Shown: piece by piece, positions 25,080 to 36,482 of the stretch
Position numbering within the stretch: position 1 is the stretch's first letter
How the letters are laid out: each line of letters opens with the position of its first letter
From: Seison nebaliae
Lineage: Eukaryota; Rotifera; Pararotatoria; Seisonacea; Seisonidae
DNA: 64,000 nt
Assembly (NCBI GenBank): GCA_023231475.1
Contig: JALJEE010001426.1
Location: forward strand, 46,546-110,545
Direction: 5' to 3'
The notes under the pieces: model-generated
Database searches by the model: none
Told to the model about the DNA's origin: nothing
Seen by the model: the letters and a program-made list of their open reading frames with translations, nothing else
Program-made: the position numbers and the translations under genes

Positions 25080-28000
25080 ACTGAAACAACAAGAACAACG
25101 ACAAGAACATGAACAACAACAATTGAGTTACAAGTCCATTCTTCCCATTCAATGGAATAAATGAAATTGAAAGAAGAGAAATAAATTAAATTTTCCGACA
25201 CATTTCACTATGAAGTACATTGAATAATAAAATTTTTCGAATTATCGTGTTAAAGATGTTTCAAGTGGAAAAAGAATTTTCCTTCGGAGATGCGGCGAGA
25301 GAAGTCATTGACCGATATCCTGTTATTGAAAAATATTGATGTTCGAATTGATTAGTTTTGTTCGTTCTGTTTCTGTTGGCACTTTTAATGATTCAAATAT
25401 GAGTGTCGAATGTTCGAAGGAATTTATTATATTTTCATTGATAATAGAATGAGATCGATAGACATCAGATGGTAGACAGAGAGAATTTAATGAATCGTAC
25501 ACAGTTACGTAATCCGAAAATGAAAGCATTGAGACTGGTACAGATAGGATGTTGCTGATATAATAGAGAAGTGAGAAAGAAAATTATGGAATAATTATTA
25601 AACATTTTCTGTTCAGGCGAACGAGCCCAACTCTATAAAAAGGGAAACAGAGATAATTTTTCATTTCCTTCATATTTATGAAGATAGATGACGATTGTAT
25701 ATAATCCATATTTGTGATTAATTGGGTGATTGATATAAATCAGGAAGAATTAAATGAACTTTCATGCGAATCGATAGTGGATGTGTCCCCAATATATTCC
25801 CTTTTTTCCTTTTTGATTAATATCTATTTTTCATATTCACTTGCACAATTCACTTGTATGTTATCGTTACCAAATACTTACTCACTGCCAATTTCTCCTT
25901 AATTATTCCATAGAAATGTAATCTAATTAAATTACTTCTTATATGTCTCCTCAATAGTTTCTGTGAGAGAATATATATGTCTGCACAGATCATTACTAAT
26001 TTATTTTAATTATCCATCACGTTAACGGTAGAAATCGCTACAAAATAAATTTCCAATCTATTTCCTGTTCCTATTCAAGTAAATATTTAAAATCAATATG
26101 CTCCCATAACTGGAACGTTATTCAGTTAATGATGCAATAGAAATGTTCAGTTTTCAATGCACAATATATAAGAATTATCGTTGAAAACAAATGTTAAAAG
26201 AAGGAAATGTTCCGAAAATTTCAAAAAGTCATATCAGCGAAGTTCATTCAATCAAATAACAAACTAAATATCATTCAAACGAAATTTGTCTCAAATCGTA
26301 TCAAATTGTTATTTATGTTCGTTGGTAGATAAGTGTTTTCTCCTATTTCCTTCGCCGTTTTAATAAGATTATACCTACATATAGTTGATTATATCAAATT
26401 AGCAAATGTAAATAAATTTTTTTCCGTTTCAAAATGAAATTAGTATTGACCAATCTGTATAATTGGAAAATAACTGCAGCGAAATTGTTTTTTTACGGAA
26501 AATTATCAGAAGGACAACATATTAAATAGACATTTTCTCCATTTTTAAATTGTTACATGTTCCGCTCTTAATGCACTTAACCGAATATTATATAATTTTA
26601 ATAGATCTTCTCTTATATAAATGTTCTGATTGGAAATTAATAAAAATATACTTAGGACTGATATGAAGAACGTTTCCAATTGGCAATCAGTGAGACGAGA
26701 CAGTTTCTAATAAATATTTATATTCTTGCAAATTATTGTTTTTACGTTGTTAAGAACGTTGTTTTCAAATCCAATTTAAATACCATTTCCTCAATTTCCA
26801 TTTACTCAATTCCGAACTATAAAACTAATAACGGAGAATATGCTTCAGATTCTAAAGTTTAGAATATTATTTTCCCGTTAGAATCATATTATGTTCGAAT
26901 GATAAACCGTCACTGTCAATTTTATGCAATAACTTTCACTAACGAAGAATGATAGAAGAAAATTCATGTTGGAAAATTGTCCGTCGTTCATTTTAAGTAG
27001 CATAGATGATGACCTTATTGTTTGAGTTGGAGTATGAGCGAACATTGATAATCTACAATAATTATTAATTATTTATGAGGAATATACAAAATATGAATAT
27101 GCCTAATAATATGCACAACGCTGATTACATTTCTTTAACATATAACATACTTAAATTGTAGAAGGTAATTGACAGACAGTTCATAAATATAAATTGTCCA
27201 TATCCTTAAATGAATTCACCTTAATTAGTTTGGTTGTTCAAATCGAAGTAATGTAGAAATTCCATAATTCACAAATGATAAGGTATCAGTAGTCGTATGC
27301 TTTAGGTGGGTCTTTCAGTAATTTTCATCATCAATATCTTTATTCTCAAGATCATCAGGTTTGGAAGACTATCAATTTTTTTAATGTTCTTCCTTCATTT
27401 CTAGCAGTTGTTTGAGTGGCAGTTGATTGATAGTTTTCTAAAGTAGATTTCTTTTCTTATCCTCTCCATGTGTCGTGTGTTTGTGAATTGAATAAGTATC
27501 TCGAGGACATAATACATGTTCAAAAAATTATTTGTGCATTATGTTTCCTTTTCATACGTTCGGATGATAATACTTTATGTCTACCTATTAGAAGTTGACA
27601 CAAAAATGGAACACCTTTTGTTCGGAAAATTAATGTTATATAACTTTGTCTTGTTAAACTAAACTTATAACAGAGTTCTTTCTTCCAAAACAATTCATAT
27701 TCAAACGGTGAAAAATTAATTCAGGAATTCTAATGATACCTTAATTATTTGCTATCATTCCTATTGTTAAACTTATCATCAAATATGATGAGTCCATTCA
27801 ATTTGAAAATTTTTTGGCTGATTTGATATCTAACAAAATCGAATTGTTTTCTTTACATCTTAACTATTTTTAGTTAAATTGATATAAAGCGACTATCTTT
27901 ATGAGAGACAAAGCCTGTAAATATGTAAAACTATGAAACTTTTCAGTTTATCGCACATCAATCTAACTTGTCACATCAAATATTTTATCATTATTAATAT

Positions 28001-28465
28001 AATTATACTTATTAATTAATTGTTAACAACAATTTCAACTTGGTAATTTTATTATTATTAAATTAACTTTCCCAAAATTATTCTAAAAGCTTGATAGGAC
28101 GTCAAGTGATGGATATGTAAATGGAGAGTTGAATGATTGTTTCTTAAACGCTGAAGGAAATACTTCAAAAAAAACATCCAACATCATGTAACGTTTGACC
28201 TTCCTATGTTTGTGTTTCATCATGTGATTATTCGAAAGTTTTCTCTTCTCTAATCATCGTTCTTAGCATCATAAAAGTCTAGAGTTAGGAAAATTAAAAA
28301 TGACAAATATATAGAATAACAATTATTTTTGATCTCTTTCTTTTTTATTTACAAACATAATTTTATTCTTTCTCAAAATTTTATATAATCATTCGACTAA
28401 CTTTAGTTCTTCATAAATAGATTGTCTTGAATATTTTGAAGAAAAGTGTCTTATTATTGGAAAGC
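25080..28465. other. 3.4 kb gene-poor intergenic region
   Basis: No exon chain with family similarity on either strand. A 27-codon frame at 25258-25341 (MFQVEKEFSFGDAAREV...) looks protein-like but has no partner exon that I can place. Otherwise AT-rich sequence without obvious repeats or hairpins. Confidence 0.45.
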
Positions 28466-30088
28466 ATGAATAAGATTTTGTTCGAAGTCGACGATATTTC
28501 TTCCGACATTAAATCAAACGGCGATGTTCCCAATGAAATTATACGACCTCTTGGAGGTATTGAACGATTTCTATCCTTGCAATTGAAATGGGCTTTACAG
28601 TACCAGGATATCGTTACCATATCAATATTACGCATCTCGACATTAGAGAAACATAAAATTTTGTTGAACGATCCAAAATACCTGTTGCGAGCACTTCAAT
28701 TATGGACAAGAAAACATGTACCTTTGAGATGTTATTTGAAACAAATGGACAAAAATGAGATAACGTCTTTGGCCTATACATCATTTGGGAGTCGATTATC
28801 TCCCGAACAATTAATGGAGCAAGTGGAAGTTTATGAAACAGTTGACGAATGGTTGAAAAATCGTCCTTCTGATAATTCACAAATGGCTCGTACGAACAGA
28901 TTAGTTCGGTTCCATTTTGAAGAGAAAAGTACGACGAATAAAGTACCGTGGTGGAATAGTGAAGTCGCTTATCAAATGGGTGGTCGACATGATGTCTACT
29001 CTCAACCACTATGGAGATTAGTCTTATTGATGAATGAAGAACTCCAGGAATTTGCTTTGGTTATTCCATTACATCATTCAATTGTCGATGGAGTCTCTGC
29101 TAAACATTATGTAGATGATTTCATAAATATTTGGTTAGCTGAATTAAATGAACAATTGAAGAGTGATATTGATGTGAAAGAACAATTCCTTCGACGATAC
29201 GAGAATCAGAAAGTTGAAAGAATGGTCAATAGTCTCGATAGCATATTAAAACCTCCGAAGAATCTTCCTTATCATCCAGAGGAAGAAGAATTGGAACGTG
29301 AGAATATGTTATTAAAACAAAGAAAATATAGTTTCCTTGAAATGAAAGATAACAATATTCCTATACATTCTGGTTCACCAAAATTCATGTCAACCTTTAT
29401 CGATGATGATACGATGCATATCGTCATGAAGAAGATAAAAGAACAACAATGTAAAATGACTGCTGCAGTAACCACCGCTAGTGCCTTAGCATGGAGGAGA
29501 ACATGCAAACAAATGAGTTACATGATCGATCAAACGGTGATAACTGCTGTACCAATAAATTTTACTAATTCGGTGAAAGATTTGAAATCGGAATATCCAT
29601 TTCCACGAGCCGTTTGCACCGATGAGAAAGATGAAGTTGGATTAATTCAAATTCCAGCAAGTACGGGAGAGAAAGATAATTTTTGGAATTCAGCTCGAAA
29701 TGTGAGAAAAGATTTTGAAAGAATTTTAAATAGTAAAGAAGTGTCACAAGGAATATTAAAGAAAGAAGTTGATATTCTTGACACTCTGGATTATAAGGAT
29801 ACCGTTGATTTTCCCGATGGAACTTTCTACGTTCATTATTGTCTGAGTAATATCGGGAGATTTGTGCAAAAATCAGTATCGCAAGATTTCTTCGTCAACG
29901 AACAATTCTATTTTGTGAATGGAAGTATGGAGAACTCTCCTTACGGAAGTTTCATGCTTGGCGTTACTAGTAACAACGATAAATTGTGTTTTGGCTTAGA
30001 ATATGATAGTCGGGCGGCATCGGAAGAATTTATGTTGAATTTTATCGATAACTTACAAGCAGTATTCAAAAGTAATATATTCACATAG
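28466..30088 (+). CDS. HHxxxDG acyltransferase-like protein (condensation/BAHD/AATase superfamily)
   Basis: A single exon of about 540 residues. The catalytic motif of CoA-dependent acyltransferases is intact as HHSIVDG near residue 205, preceded by QPLWRLVLL. The N-terminus has the IRPLGGIERFL opening seen in PapA, alcohol acetyltransferase and condensation-like proteins, and the C-terminal half has TAVPINFTNS and YGSFMLGVTS segments expected in the second CAT-like lobe. These enzymes transfer acyl groups to alcohols or amines using the second His of the motif as base. Substrate cannot be inferred. No signal peptide or membrane helix is evident. The upstream frame is open to about 28427, but the first ATG is at 28466. 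The lack of introns is unusual for the window and would fit horizontal or retro origin. Confidence 0.72.
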   Translation: MNKILFEVDDISSDIKSNGDVPNEIIRPLGGIERFLSLQLKWALQYQDIVTISILRISTLEKHKILLNDPKYLLRALQLWTRKHVPLRCYLKQMDKNEITSLAYTSFGSRLSPEQLMEQVEVYETVDEWLKNRPSDNSQMARTNRLVRFHFEEKSTTNKVPWWNSEVAYQMGGRHDVYSQPLWRLVLLMNEELQEFALVIPLHHSIVDGVSAKHYVDDFINIWLAELNEQLKSDIDVKEQFLRRYENQKVERMVNSLDSILKPPKNLPYHPEEEELERENMLLKQRKYSFLEMKDNNIPIHSGSPKFMSTFIDDDTMHIVMKKIKEQQCKMTAAVTTASALAWRRTCKQMSYMIDQTVITAVPINFTNSVKDLKSEYPFPRAVCTDEKDEVGLIQIPASTGEKDNFWNSARNVRKDFERILNSKEVSQGILKKEVDILDTLDYKDTVDFPDGTFYVHYCLSNIGRFVQKSVSQDFFVNEQFYFVNGSMENSPYGSFMLGVTSNNDKLCFGLEYDSRAASEEFMLNFIDNLQAVFKSNIFT

Positions 30089-30549
30089 ATGAATTTACTG
30101 AAATTTATACAGTTCACTACAATAATTTTAAGAATTAGAATAGATGGAATACGTATAAATTTCATCTGTTTTCATATTTCATTTTGGTATAATTATATAA
30201 TATTCTTCATCATTTTTCAAATTTTATTTCAATAAATTTTATATTAATAAATTATTCTCTTTATATCACTTCTTCTCATTCTTAATTTCTTCAATAAACC
30301 ATCAATAATTTAATGTTGATGACTAATGTAAACAACCATCTTAACCATTGATATTATCTGGTTTATTTATATATGAATATGGCGAGAAATATTTGCAATA
30401 TGAACTTTTATATTTGAAATTAAGAGAAAGAATATGAAACTATCAAAAGATCATCAGTTATTTAATATATATACTCATTAGTATATATATTTAGGTAGTA
30501 TATAAATAATATGATTTATTTCAGGTAAGTATATTTCATTTTAAAAGAT
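30089..30549. other. Convergent 3' intergenic region
   Basis: Separates the stops of the plus-strand acyltransferase and the minus-strand CSL gene. It is AT-rich with ATAT stretches near 30466-30505. No gene seen; polyadenylation signals of both genes are expected here. Confidence 0.4.
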
Positions 30550-32541
30550 TTACAAGTGTTTATTCTCATCATATAAAGAAGGAAAGAAATTGTTCAGAGA
30601 ATTTGAATTATTCAAACTATAAAAATTATTGTAGTCTGTTAATTCTTCTTGTTGTTGTACATCTAAAGTTGTCGACCAGTTATTTCCCAGTAGGTTAGAT
30701 TCATTTGAGTCCATGATATTTTGAAAAGAATTCATTTGCTCATTAAATGATCCCAGATCAGACGTATGCGAATTTTGTAAAGAATTCATTTGAAAATTTG
30801 GTGTTTCCATTGACAATATCGAATTATAATCCAGAAGATTATTCATTTCATTCATCGCTTTATTATCTAAGAAATTCCCGTCTTCATTTTGTTGAATTTC
30901 ATCTATCTTCAGAATGTCATTGGAATCTTTATGGTTATTATTAATTTCCAAATTCCAATCGATATCTGATGGTTGTTCGTTCATTAAACTCATATCGAAT
31001 TCTACTTGATTCTCCTGATCAACATCTTCATTGTTGTGTTGATTCTCCTCATCATTATTCAGAGTATGTGAGTGTAAAAACTTTGGTGTATAACTAAACT
31101 TTAATCCGGTTGGATATATGACACCATCATTCCTAACAAGGAATATATCGACCTGAAAGTTCAAATTAGATTTTATAGTTTATTCGAATAATTCAAATAT
31201 TCTAACAGTTTTATTCATATCATTCATATTAGTTAATCTTGGAAGTTCGTTGAAGAAGTTTTGTATTGGAGGAACATAGCATTTGAGTAATTGGGAACAT
31301 CTGAATAAAATTAATTTTATTAAAACATCCAACAAATTTAAACCGATAATATGTTGTTGATGGAATATAATCAAACCAAATTTGTAGAACTGGAGTGAAA
31401 CTTTCACCTTTTAATTGAACGAGTGCATTTCCATTTAATTCAGATATTGATATACTGTGAACTATTGGTACGGGTGTTATTCTCATATCATTCGTAAGTT
31501 CTCTCGGAGTGTACCACGAATATTCTACACGATCCGTACTGATAATCGTCCAACACGCATTATCATTCAATGTAACAGTATTATTCGTCTTCACTTGTCC
31601 TTTACAAATTTGAATTTTTTCTTGTTGTAGACCAATGTACGATTGATCATCACCATCCGCTAATGCAAATGCACATTTATGTAATTGAGATAATGGTTCA
31701 TCAGCTGTCATATTAATACAACTCTTATCAACTTTTCTAATTATCTGAAAATTAATTGACGATAATGAGAAAATTATTGAGAAATGTTAACCATTTTCGG
31801 AAGAACAATATTCGTTTCGACACATTTCAATTTGATAGTTGATTCATAATGAACATATCCTTCTCGCACAGTATAAACATTCGATTCCTTCTCATTTGCA
31901 TCAACTAAATGAATAAGAAACTCTCCCCATTGCTGAGAGTGTGCGATGAAATTCTCTGATTCACTATCTACATACATATATCTTGTACTGACAGTTTGTG
32001 ATCTTAACCGATTGAACAAGGTTATTCGACTACCTGACGCAATACAAAGATCAGCATTCTTTATCGATTGTTTCTTCTTCGACGGTTTCGATATGACTTT
32101 CATGCAATTACTTTGAAATTCTCCAAGGTCTCTTCCCAAATTCTCATCAAATAATCGTAAATGTAATTTAAATTGTTTCCGTTTGTCGCTGTCCGAAATG
32201 AACAGAGTTTTAGCCGCAAAGAATTTTTCTTTCGTCGAATCAGATGAAATTATTAATGGATGACGATCAGTCTGTGTATCACATCCAATGCTAATGAAAG
32301 CGTTTGGAGGAATATTGGATCTCTGACGGAAATAATTTGTCCACGATTCACCTCTCAAATAAATGAGTGGTGGAGGACAGAAGAATCGTTTCTCATTACC
32401 ATATGATTTCTGGGCAACTTTAGCATGTCGAATAATAACTGTGAAATCGAAATTATCGATATTATTATTTTTCGCTTTATACTCATTCTTTTTTGAAAGA
32501 TAATCTTTCATTTCTTCAATTGTCAATTTGGTAGATAACAT
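30550..32541 (-). CDS. CSL transcription factor (RBPJ/Su(H)/LAG-1), Notch effector
   Basis: Exons 32541-31792, 31744-31344, 31300-31207 and 31152-30550 give 615 residues. The DNA-binding N-terminal Rel-like domain is strongly kept: HAKVAQKSYGNEKRFFCPPP, AAKTLFISDSDKRK, VISKPSKKKQS and NADLCIASG. The beta-trefoil contains FNRLRSQTVSTRY and QQWGEFLIHL, and the C-terminal Rel domain ends with VDIFLVRNDGVIYPTGLKFSYTP. CSL binds GTGGGAA-type sites and switches between repression and activation with the Notch intracellular domain. Two oddities: the region before HAKVAQ carries an Asn/Lys-rich insertion, and the C-terminal tail is about 170 residues of Asn/Gln/Ser/Glu-rich sequence rather than a short Ser/Thr tail. 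Sequence between the conserved blocks is diverged from insect and vertebrate CSL. Confidence 0.93.
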
Positions 32542-33359
32542 GATATTCTCACTCGAATATTATTTAGTTAAAAGGAAAATTTTCTCTCATAATTTTCTTC
32601 TCGTATCTTATCGAAGAGATGGATTGAGTCGAAATATTTTTTCAATTCAGTTCAGATAAGTAGATTGAGTGTTAAAATAAACCGAATGGTTCACTAATAT
32701 CAGTTGTTCATTTTCCCATTCAATTATTCTGCAGGTAGAGCTCCTTCATCTTTCTTTAATTATTTTTAATTATTTTTTTAAAATTATTTCTTTTCCATAA
32801 ACTACTAAATTCGACCTCCTCCTGTCCGCTTCATTAACATCGTGACATTAATTATTTCCAATACAGAAAAATATTAAAAAAAAAAACGTCAAATATATTC
32901 CCTTTCCAATTCGATTGCTTATAAGTGTTACATTCATATATCGTACTGCTAGAATAGGAAGCAATAGTCTTTGTTAGAGTTTTCTCATTTTAATTGAAAT
33001 CGTTTCCAATATGTAGACGTGGAAAAGTGTAAAAGTCCACACGGAAAGTTTAAGATATTTATTTCTTTCGTTCCTAATTTTGACGAGGAAAGAGAAATTT
33101 TTTTCTTTCAAATATTTTCTACGAATATTTTCTTACAAATACTTTCCCATATTATTTCCATAACGAATTTATCGAGAATGTGTTAACTGTCGACCAGTTT
33201 TGTTTACAATATTTCTTATAATTTTATTATCATTATAAAATTATTTGGAAAGATGAATAGTGAGATGTATAAATAAATTCGTAATAAGACGAAAGAAATG
33301 CAAATATATGTTATTAGTTGCTGTAAAAAAAGAATGTAAAGAATATATGAGAGATCGTC
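32542..33359. other. CSL upstream / orphan-gene 3' region
   Basis: About 820 bp of AT-rich sequence between two minus-strand genes. CSL promoter and 5'UTR are expected just right of 32542. No coding signal seen. Confidence 0.4.
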
Positions 33360-34838
33360 TCATTTCTTCTCGAAAAAGTTTAAGAAATTTCTGAAACGAT
33401 TTCGGAAGAAATTCGGTGACAATTGTTGACGACAGTAAGACGATAAAGGACTAATGAATTTTTGTGCTCTCGACGTTATTGGAGTGTCGTTGTTGATCTC
33501 AGTAGCAGTGGCATATATCGTTTCAATCGCATGTTCACCATCGGATGCCATAGAGAAGATATCGTTGTCTGAAATCGTATCATAATGACGATGTTTTAGA
33601 CGTCGAACCAATTTTGAAATATTAATTTCCATATCAATTTCTTCGTGTTCACGCTCTTCTTCAGCTGTTACGAATAACTTTCCATGAAATGGCGTTTCAT
33701 CGTCAATTGATGACTTTCGTCGAATGTTTATTGAACCGTACAATTGATCAATCTCCATTCGATTAATATTATTATCGTTGTTCATGTGATGACTTCCATC
33801 AATCATATCATGATCCACATTTGATAATATATCTGGTTTATTGTATCCATAAATTTTGGATTCTTGATTAGATTGTAATGGAAATTCATTATATTTTTCT
33901 TCCAACTGATATGGCTGAATATCTTGATAAATCCTTTGATTGTTATTATTATTGTTGTTGTTGTTCAATTGATCTTTTGTCTCAGAAATTGTATTATAAT
34001 AATTATCTGATCGTTTGCGTGAGATCATTTCTCTTTGTTGTGATTTATTATTTCCTTTCAACTTCCTTTGTTGATGGTGACGTCGCGAAGCGTAACAATA
34101 AATTTTACATCGAACATTCTTCTTCTTCGAATAATAATAATAGTAATAATAATAATTATTATTATTGTTATGATTATTCTTCATGTCTTGATTGTTATTG
34201 TAATTATTATCGTGAAATTCATTTACTGATAAAGAAGATGATTGAGAATTATTGGAATTATCATCAATTCGATTTCCATCTGGTAGCGACGCATAAATTC
34301 CAGCAAATGGTTGCTGTTGAAAATGTGTTGGAAAACGACAATAATCATAAGCTATATCATCAATTAATCGTGATGTAGTGGGGAGAATGTTATATGAATA
34401 AATTGTTGGTAATTCATCATCATTCTCATTCATTTGACGAACAGAAAAATCATAAACTCTTATTGATTCTCTATTATTATTCATTGGTCTCATATTATTT
34501 ATTGTTGTTGTTTCTCCTTCTTCCTCTTCATCTTTCAATGTTGATTGAACAAATCCGATATTGTCACTTCCATCTCTTCGGATGACGGCGTACGTTACTG
34601 ATTGCATATCATCCATTGGCATTTGTGGATCTGGATTCGAATGTTCTGAATTCTTTATCGTCGATTGACATAAAGTTGTTCCATTCGAATCATTTGATGA
34701 TATAGATGGAATAGTTGGAATATTCTTAATCTCATCTATATTTCCCACTTGTTGAAAATTGAGAGAATGTGTCACTTCCACCATATTCGTCTTTCTTCCT
34801 AACTTCTTAGTAAAACAAATTCGTAATGTCTCCCACAT
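33360..34838 (-). CDS. Orphan Asn-rich protein with repeated tyrosine motifs
   Basis: A single frame of 492 residues with no recognised domain. The middle (about 205-310) is dominated by Asn with a run of eight Tyr and a basic block (KKKNVRCKIYCYASRRHHQQRK). Spread through the rest are short Tyr motifs of the Y-x-x-hydrophobic type: VTYAVI, IYASL, LYGSI, HYDTI, IYATA. VTYAVI fits the ITIM consensus. There is no signal peptide or transmembrane helix. The C-terminal third (KLFVTAEEEREHEEIDMEINISKLVRRLKHRHYD) is the most protein-like. The length of the open frame and biased composition argue for a real gene; further exons may be missing. Function unknown. Confidence 0.55.
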   Translation of the reverse strand: MWETLRICFTKKLGRKTNMVEVTHSLNFQQVGNIDEIKNIPTIPSISSNDSNGTTLCQSTIKNSEHSNPDPQMPMDDMQSVTYAVIRRDGSDNIGFVQSTLKDEEEEGETTTINNMRPMNNNRESIRVYDFSVRQMNENDDELPTIYSYNILPTTSRLIDDIAYDYCRFPTHFQQQPFAGIYASLPDGNRIDDNSNNSQSSSLSVNEFHDNNYNNNQDMKNNHNNNNNYYYYYYYYSKKKNVRCKIYCYASRRHHQQRKLKGNNKSQQREMISRKRSDNYYNTISETKDQLNNNNNNNNNQRIYQDIQPYQLEEKYNEFPLQSNQESKIYGYNKPDILSNVDHDMIDGSHHMNNDNNINRMEIDQLYGSINIRRKSSIDDETPFHGKLFVTAEEEREHEEIDMEINISKLVRRLKHRHYDTISDNDIFSMASDGEHAIETIYATATEINNDTPITSRAQKFISPLSSYCRQQLSPNFFRNRFRNFLNFFEKK

Positions 34839-35559
34839 TATCTCTCTACGTCCTCAATATTAATTATTTTCAATGAATGTTCTAAAAGTCTCATAGTTTA
34901 ATATCGTTAAATTATGAATATTTCCATTCAATATTCCATTGTCTTCCTAAATTCATTAAATTTCCATTTAATTTTGACATTCAGCTAAAAATTTCATTCA
35001 TGTCTACCTGATTTCATATCATCTACTTCCATTTTGCGTACTTTCCAACAACCTGTACCGAAGACAAACAAGTGTACTTAAAACCATTTAATCTCCGAAT
35101 GTTCCATCAGGATCTTTCTGATAATTGTTGAACTTTCTAGAACAAAAGCATCTGTTCTGTAACTAAAAAATGAAAGTATTAATTATTCTTTTAATTAGAC
35201 CATAAAATATAACACCCTATTGTGTTTGAACATTTGGAGACTAGATACTTTAAAGACGGGACAATCCAAAGAACGGTGATTGGAAAACTAGACCACCAAA
35301 ACTAATTCGGAGACCATTCTCAATGGTACGAGTACTAGATTATAAAACATTGATATTTTTAAGGTTATGTAAGAAGAAGAATATTAAAATATTATTTCAT
35401 TGAGGAAAGTGCAAAAAATAGTATTTTAGTATAATATATTAGTTCTAATATTTTCCTATTGTTGATGGTAGTTATGATAGATTTATTTTCTAACGATTTA
35501 TTCTATTATCAATATTCATTATATGTTAAATAATGTTTAAATTACGTATAATTAATTAC
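34839..35559. other. Intergenic region left of the transposon relic
   Basis: AT-rich. The stretch 35225-35340 is less AT-rich and may be decayed N-terminal transposase sequence (a short W-K-T-R-P-P-K-L reading), but it is too eroded to call. It should also contain the promoter of the orphan gene on the left. Confidence 0.35.
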
Positions 35560-35569
35560 CATAATATGT

Positions 35570-35949
35570 CTTGGATGGGGGTCGAATCAATTCGGGAAAG
35601 TATTGTGGGGTTTTAGAAATATACTGTGAGTTCCATTTGCGGATCAATATCTGTGCTCAGTCTTTCAACAAGGAAATGTCAGACCGCATACTGCACGTAA
35701 TACCCCGACGTGGATGGAAAACCACAATATAAGAACCATTAATTGGCCTCCAATTAGTCCGGATCTCAATAAAATTGAAGAAATGTGGTCGTGGCTAACG
35801 TAAGTAGGGAAACTTATTGGGATCAACTTTTTAAGTTCGAAACTGTTGAAGAACTTACCAAAGCGTTCAAAACTGCTTGGGATAAGTTGGACATTCAAAT
35901 AATTCACCATTATAATAACCACCCAATAACTAACCACTGTGGAATTTAA
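35570..35949 (+). mobile_element. Tc1/mariner transposase relic, inactivated
   Basis: The plus strand encodes the C-terminal part of a Tc1-like DDE transposase: QQGNVRPHTARNTPTWMENH, then INWPPISPDLNKIEEMWSWLT. It is interrupted by a stop at 35801-35803 and resumes in another frame as WDQLFKFETVEELTKAF...AWDKLDIQIIHHYNNHP, ending at 35949. The catalytic Asp of the QQDN motif is Gly, the usual NPIE is NKIE, and further stops lie upstream (about 35612). The element is therefore dead. Inverted repeats and TA duplications could not be placed, so the outer limits are uncertain. Confidence 0.85.
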
Positions 35950-36087
35950 TTTCTGTTTATTAACTTTATGTGTATTTTGATACGATTTAAAATTTTGTGG
36001 AATACTGTCTAATGGAATACTCAAATACTACTGTGGAATCTAAATGAACTTCCAAATATAATACAAAAATTTAAAAACTAAAAGATA

Positions 36088-36159
36088 TCCCATGTGGTCT
36101 AGGGGTTAGGATTTCGCCCTTTCACGGCGACGGCCCGGGTTCGATTCCCGGCGTGGGAG
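36088..36159 (+). tRNA. tRNA-Glu (anticodon UUC)
   Basis: A complete 72 nt cloverleaf. The acceptor arm TCCCATG pairs with CGTGGGA, with a G discriminator. The anticodon arm is TCGCC / GGCGA with loop CTTTCAC, giving anticodon TTC (36121-36123). The D-arm contains the A box (TGGTCTAGGGG) and the T-arm the B box (GGTTCGATTCC), so the internal RNA polymerase III promoter is intact. Identity follows the eukaryotic tRNA-Glu consensus. No intron. It starts about 140 bp right of the transposon relic. Confidence 0.97.
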
Positions 36160-36175
36160 GAAACTTTTGCTTCAA

Positions 36176-36183
36176 TTTTTTTT
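36176..36183 (+). terminator. RNA polymerase III terminator of tRNA-Glu
   Basis: A run of eight T residues starting 17 nt after the tRNA 3' end, the standard Pol III stop signal. Confidence 0.8.
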
Positions 36184-36482
36184 CATGTTCATTGTCAATT
36201 CTATAACATGTAAGGAATCATACAACAGAACGGTCTTCCTACAAGGTTTAAATACAATTCATATTTGTTAATTTTAAGTATTTTACTCAATTTAAATGGT
36301 CAAATATGGATAATTTCTATACTTTCTAACAATCTCTTCTAACAGAATAAATTAATGAATTTCAATAAATTTCAACAATTCTGTTAATAATTTCTGTTAA
36401 AAGTAAAAGTAATGTGAAATGAGTTAGCAGAATGAATCGAACCGAATGACTTTGTTTCTGAATTTTTTTTACCTTCCTACTT

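Noticed and set aside
33878-34378. 166-codon plus-strand frame rich in Tyr/Cys/Asn
   Set aside because: Antisense to the Asn-rich repeats of the minus-strand orphan; ATT/AAT triplet repeats stay open in several frames.
35665-36024. 119-codon minus-strand frame
   Set aside because: It is antisense to the Tc1/mariner transposase relic; the plus-strand translation carries the transposase motifs.
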